The notes beneath the pieces are model-generated. The model was not told the DNA's origin. It saw nothing but the letters and a program-made list of their open reading frames with translations, and ran no database searches. DNA of 9,200 nt. Origin: Chlorobiota bacterium. GTDB lineage: Bacteria; Bacteroidota; Bacteroidia; Flavobacteriales; Flavobacteriaceae. The stretch is taken from positions 1-9,200 of the forward strand of contig JAADHG010000054.1 in NCBI GenBank assembly GCA_013151975.1, written 5' to 3'. The position numbers and the translations under genes were made by a program. Positions 6,304 to 9,200 of this stretch are shown here, one piece after another. Each line of letters begins with the position of its first letter. The stretch's first letter is position 1.

Positions 6304-6325
6304 CTTTTTAAACTTTTAAAAAGGA
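6304..6325 (+). promoter_or_regulatory. Ribosome-binding site within a potential hairpin before metH (first part)
   Basis: AAAAAGGA (6318-6325) is a Shine-Dalgarno-like purine tract 9 bases before ATG 6335 and fixes that start. CTTTTT (6304-6309) can pair with AAAAAG (6318-6323), partly masking it. Such a structure could allow translational control by the riboswitch in place of, or besides, termination. The stem is AT-rich and its stability is uncertain. Confidence 0.35.
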
Positions 6326-6334
6326 CTGTTTATT

Positions 6335-7336
6335 ATGGTTAATATTTGGCAAGACATACAAAAGCGCATTTTAGTACTCGATGGTGCTATGGGAACCATG
6401 CTTCAACGCTACAATTTCTCTGAAGAAGATTTTCGTGGCGAACGCTTTAAAGATTATAAATCACCTTTAAAAGGGAACAACGATTTGTTGTCTATCACGC
6501 AACCTGAAGCCATAGCAGAAATACATCAAAAATATTTTGAAGCTGGTGCAGATATTGTAGAGACCAACACATTCTCTGCCACTTCTATTGCCATGGCCGA
6601 TTATAATATGGAAGAATTGGTGTATGAAATTAACTATGAATCGGCTAAAATTGCAAAGCAAGTCGCCAAAGAGTTTGCCAAACAAAATCCTGAAAAACCA
6701 AGATATGTTGCTGGTAGTATAGGACCTACCAACAAAACAGCAAGCTTATCACCAGATGTAAACAGACCAGAATATAGAGCCATTACTTTTGAAGAATTAA
6801 GAAAATCGTATAAAGAGCAAGTAGAAGCCTTAATCGATGGTGGTGTTGATGTGTTATTAGTGGAAACCATTTTTGATACGCTTAACGCCAAAGCTGCCTT
6901 ATTTGCTATTGAAGAAGTAAAGGAAGCACGGAATATCACTATTCCAATTATGGTTTCTGGAACCATTACAGATGCTTCTGGTAGGACTTTGTCAGGACAA
7001 ACTGTTGAAGCTTTTTTAACCTCAATTTCGCACATACCTTTGTTGAGTGTGGGTCTTAATTGTGCTCTCGGAGCTGATCAATTAAAGCCTTATTTGCAGC
7101 GTTTATCTAATCAGACAGAGTTTTACACGTCTGCACATCCTAATGCTGGATTACCAAATGCTTTTGGAGAATATGAGCAAACACCAAAAGAAATGAAACA
7201 ATTAATTGAAGACTATTTGCAAGATGGTTTAATCAATATTATTGGAGGTTGTTGTGGTACAAATCCAGAACATATTAAAGCTATTGCAGAAGTTGCTAAA
7301 AAATATAAACCTAGAAGAATTGTCATTCCTGCCTAG
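6335..7336 (+). CDS. metH: Methionine synthase, homocysteine-binding subunit (MetH N-terminal module)
   Basis: This is the homocysteine S-methyltransferase domain of cobalamin-dependent methionine synthase: it binds zinc-activated homocysteine and accepts the methyl group carried by methylcobalamin. The TIM-barrel family signature is complete: LVLDGAMGTMLQRY (13-26), GADIVETNTFSAT (71-83), AGSIGPTNKTASLSPD (126-141), DVLLVETIFDTLNAK (172-186), and the zinc ligands C243 in GLNCALG with C306-C307 in GGCCGTNPEH. In E. coli these residues form the first ~330 residues of a 1227-residue MetH. Here a stop (TAG) at 7334-7336 ends the protein at 333 residues, cleanly at the domain border, and the other modules are in the next gene 26 bases on. 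Such splitting is familiar from Flavobacteriia, so I regard it as a real subunit and not a broken gene. Expression should fall when S-adenosylmethionine is high, through the upstream riboswitch. Confidence 0.93.
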   Translation: MVNIWQDIQKRILVLDGAMGTMLQRYNFSEEDFRGERFKDYKSPLKGNNDLLSITQPEAIAEIHQKYFEAGADIVETNTFSATSIAMADYNMEELVYEINYESAKIAKQVAKEFAKQNPEKPRYVAGSIGPTNKTASLSPDVNRPEYRAITFEELRKSYKEQVEALIDGGVDVLLVETIFDTLNAKAALFAIEEVKEARNITIPIMVSGTITDASGRTLSGQTVEAFLTSISHIPLLSVGLNCALGADQLKPYLQRLSNQTEFYTSAHPNAGLPNAFGEYEQTPKEMKQLIEDYLQDGLINIIGGCCGTNPEHIKAIAEVAKKYKPRRIVIPA

Positions 7337-7362
7337 GAAGGAATCTCATAAAAAAGGAATAA

Positions 7363-8373
7363 ATGAGTAGAAATAATAATAAATATCTAACACTTTCCGG
7401 ATTAGAACCCTTAGTTGTAACACCAGAAAGCAACTTTATTAATATAGGCGAGCGTACTAACGTTACAGGTTCTCGTAAATTTTTACGTCTTATAAAGGAA
7501 GAAAAGCTCGAAGAAGCTTTAGATGTTGCTAGACACCAAGTAGAAGGAGGTGCTCAAATTATTGATGTGAATATGGACGAAGGTATGTTAGATGGTGTTG
7601 AAGCCATGACTACATTTTTAAATTTAATAGCGTCCGAACCTGATATTTCGCGTGTTCCAATTATGATTGATAGTTCAAAATGGGAGATTATCGAAGCTGG
7701 CTTGCAAGTAGCTCAAGGGAAATGTGTGGTAAACTCCATTAGTTTAAAAGAAGGAGAAGATACTTTTATACATCATGCAAAACTGGTTAAGCGTTACGGG
7801 GCTGCTGTAATTGTTATGGCATTTGATGAGGTGGGACAAGCAGATACTTATCAAAGACGTATTGATATTTGTAAGCGTTCGTATGATATATTGGTTAACG
7901 AAGTGCAGTTTGCGCCTCAAGATATTATTTTCGACCCCAATATTTTTCCAGTAGCCACAGGAATGGATGAGCATCGTAAAAATGCTTTAGACTTTTTTAA
8001 TGCCACCAAATGGATTCGCGAGAATTTACCCTATGCCAATGTTTCAGGTGGTGTAAGTAATGTGTCCTTTTCGTTTAGAGGAAATAATGTTGTTCGAGAA
8101 GCAATGCATTCGGCTTTTTTATATCACGCTATAAAAAACGGAATGAATTTAGGAATAGTTAATCCTGCAATGCTGGAAGTCTATGATGAAATCCCTAAAG
8201 AGTTATTAGAGTGTGTTGAAGATGTATTGTTTGATAAAAGAGACGATGCTACAGAGCGTCTTTTAGATTATGCCGAAACGGTTAAAGGGCAGCGAAAAGA
8301 AGAAGAACATATTGTTCAAGTGTTCAAGAATGGAGGGGTAACGCTTTACAAGAACGCATTACGCATGCACTAG
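7363..8373 (+). CDS. metH: Methionine synthase folate/cobalamin subunit, 5' fragment ended by frameshift
   Basis: This frame encodes the 5-methyltetrahydrofolate-binding module of cobalamin-dependent methionine synthase. It opens with the linker LSGLEPLVV and FINIGERTNVTGSRKF (25-40). The pterin-binding barrel follows, with AQIIDVNMDEGMLDG (64-78), PIMIDSSKW, IIFDPNIFPVATGMDEH and VSGGVSNVSFSFRGN (about 227-241), all as in E. coli MetH. The start ATG 7363 has a good AAGGA at 7354-7358. The protein reads normally to Q319 (EEHIVQ) and then runs into 17 unrelated residues (VFKNGGVTLYKNALRMH) before TAG 8371-8373. The cause is an 8-base tandem duplication at 8313-8328. As written the product lacks the cobalamin-binding and reactivation modules and could bind folate but not complete the methyl transfer. 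The rest of the gene continues in another frame from about 8325. Confidence 0.9.
   Translation: MSRNNNKYLTLSGLEPLVVTPESNFINIGERTNVTGSRKFLRLIKEEKLEEALDVARHQVEGGAQIIDVNMDEGMLDGVEAMTTFLNLIASEPDISRVPIMIDSSKWEIIEAGLQVAQGKCVVNSISLKEGEDTFIHHAKLVKRYGAAVIVMAFDEVGQADTYQRRIDICKRSYDILVNEVQFAPQDIIFDPNIFPVATGMDEHRKNALDFFNATKWIRENLPYANVSGGVSNVSFSFRGNNVVREAMHSAFLYHAIKNGMNLGIVNPAMLEVYDEIPKELLECVEDVLFDKRDDATERLLDYAETVKGQRKEEEHIVQVFKNGGVTLYKNALRMH
8313..8328 (+). repeat. Perfect 8-base tandem duplication TGTTCAAG x2, causing a frameshift
   Basis: TGTTCAAG occurs at 8313-8320 and again directly at 8321-8328. Removing either copy yields ATTGTTCAAGAATGG, which translates as IVQEWRGNALQERI and continues open to the window edge. 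The EWR segment lies where E. coli MetH has QAEWRSW before SLVKGI, so the single-copy version is clearly the ancestral reading frame. Confidence 0.95.
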
Positions 8374-9200
8374 TAAAAGGAATAGATGCTTTTATAATTG
8401 AAGATATTGAGGAAGCACGAACATCAGTTTCAAGACCAATTGAAGTTATTGAAGGTCATTTAATGATTGGTATGAATGTGGTTGGTGATCTCTTTGGAAG
8501 CGGAAAAATGTTTTTGCCGCAAGTAGTGAAATCTGCTCGTGTAATGAAAAAAGCGGTTGCCTATTTACAGCCTTATATTGAGGCTGAAAAAGATGGTAAA
8601 GTAGAATTTGCAGGAAAAATTTTAATGGCTACAGTAAAAGGCGATGTACATGATATTGGTAAAAATATTGTAAGTGTGGTATTAGGCTGTAATAACTATG
8701 AGATTATTGATTTGGGTGTGATGGTACCTCTTGAAAAAATCATAGAAACAGCAAAAAAGGAACAAGTTGATGTTATTGGATTGAGTGGTTTAATTACACC
8801 TTCATTGGATGAAATGGTGTATGTTTCGAAAGAAATGGAAAAGCAAAATTTTAATATCCCACTAATGATTGGAGGTGCAACCACATCAAGAGCACATTCG
8901 GCGGTAAAGATTGCACCAAATTATAATCACACAGTGATTCATGTTAATGATGCTTCTAGAGCTGTTACTGTGGTAGGAAATTTATTAAAAAAGGATAATA
9001 AAATTTATAAAAACCAGATTAGAGAAGAGTACGAAAAATTCAGAGCGCAGTTTTTAAGTCGCTCTAAAAAGAAAGAATATATTTCTATTGAAGCTGCACG
9101 AAAAAACAAATTTGAAATAGATTGGAATACTACCGAAATTGTTAAACCTAAGCAATTGGGGATTCAAATTATTCAAGATTTTGATATTTCAAAACTTGAA
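8325..9200 (+). pseudogene. metH: Methionine synthase folate/cobalamin subunit, frameshifted remainder (open at right edge)
   Basis: This is the out-of-frame continuation of the preceding fragment: 292 codons without a stop, beginning QEWRGNALQERI and cut by the window end. It carries the cap helices with RPIEVIEGHLMIGMNVVGDL and SGKMFLPQVVKSARVMKKAV. The cobalamin-binding module has TVKGDVHDIGKNIVSVVLG, whose His (codon 8649-8651) is the lower cobalt ligand of the DxHxxG motif, plus DLGVMVP, IGLSGLITPSLDEMV and IGGATTSRAHSAVKI. The last part (SIEAARKNKFEIDW) is the linker to the S-adenosylmethionine-dependent reactivation domain, which would follow outside the window. No damage other than the frameshift is seen and the sequence is well conserved, so the lesion is recent or artefactual. 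The first in-frame ATG is at 8463 (HLMIGM), inside the cap domain, so independent translation of a useful protein is unlikely. Confidence 0.88.

Noticed and set aside
6634..7035. 133-codon antisense open frame within the first metH gene
   Set aside because: It is a mirror of the conserved homocysteine-methyltransferase coding sequence, has a low-complexity Ser/Thr-rich composition and no recognisable domain. The + strand gene explains the sequence fully.
8314..8373. Programmed ribosomal frameshift at the metH break
   Set aside because: An exact 8-base duplication fully explains the frame change, the intervening sequence matches no homologue and no slippery heptamer is present.
8696..8884. 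Antisense open frame within the cobalamin-binding module
   Set aside because: The sense frame gives highly conserved MetH motifs, so this is a shadow.
1..9200. CRISPR arrays, insertion sequences, tRNA or rRNA genes
   Set aside because: No spaced direct repeats, terminal inverted repeats, transposase sequence or RNA-gene signatures were seen apart from the riboswitch.

Overview
This window looks like chromosome from a member of the Flavobacteriaceae (Bacteroidota). The DNA is AT-rich, the protein sequences match flavobacterial homologues as I remember them, a TAnnTTTG-type promoter box is visible, and two layouts known from this group are present: a sulfite reductase with a C-terminal HEPN domain, and a methionine synthase split into two genes. 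I could not run a search, so genus-level placement is not offered.

Layout. (1) Positions 1-88 hold the 3' end of a gene whose last 28 residues look like the C-terminus of an Rrf2-family regulator. (2) Positions 89-224 are a control region with a promoter -7 box and a small inverted repeat. (3) Positions 225-4324 are four tightly packed genes for reductive sulfate assimilation: a compact PAPS reductase (cysH), sulfite reductase hemoprotein fused to HEPN, uroporphyrinogen-III C-methyltransferase (cobA type) and precorrin-2 dehydrogenase/ferrochelatase. The last two make siroheme, the prosthetic group of the sulfite reductase. (4) After 81 bases come serine O-acetyltransferase and a CysM-type cysteine synthase (4406-6056), whose reading frames overlap. 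(5) A 278-base gap carries a clear SAM-I (S-box) riboswitch. (6) It leads into split methionine synthase: the homocysteine-binding half (6335-7336) and the folate/cobalamin half (7363 to beyond the right edge).

Together the genes take PAPS to sulfite, to sulfide, to cysteine, and then use cobalamin-dependent methylation of homocysteine to make methionine. The methionine part is controlled by S-adenosylmethionine. All genes are on the + strand. ATP sulfurylase (cysD/cysN), APS kinase, and an electron-donor flavoprotein for the sulfite reductase are not in the window.

The main anomaly is in the second methionine synthase gene. A perfect tandem duplication of the 8-mer TGTTCAAG (8313-8328) shifts the frame and ends the protein at codon 336. 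Removing one copy restores an open frame that runs to the window edge with recognisable MetH sequence, including the cobalamin-binding motif. This is either a real loss-of-function (possibly revertible) mutation or a sequence/assembly error. Otherwise the region is conserved sulfur metabolism, and I see no sign of a new defence or mobile system.
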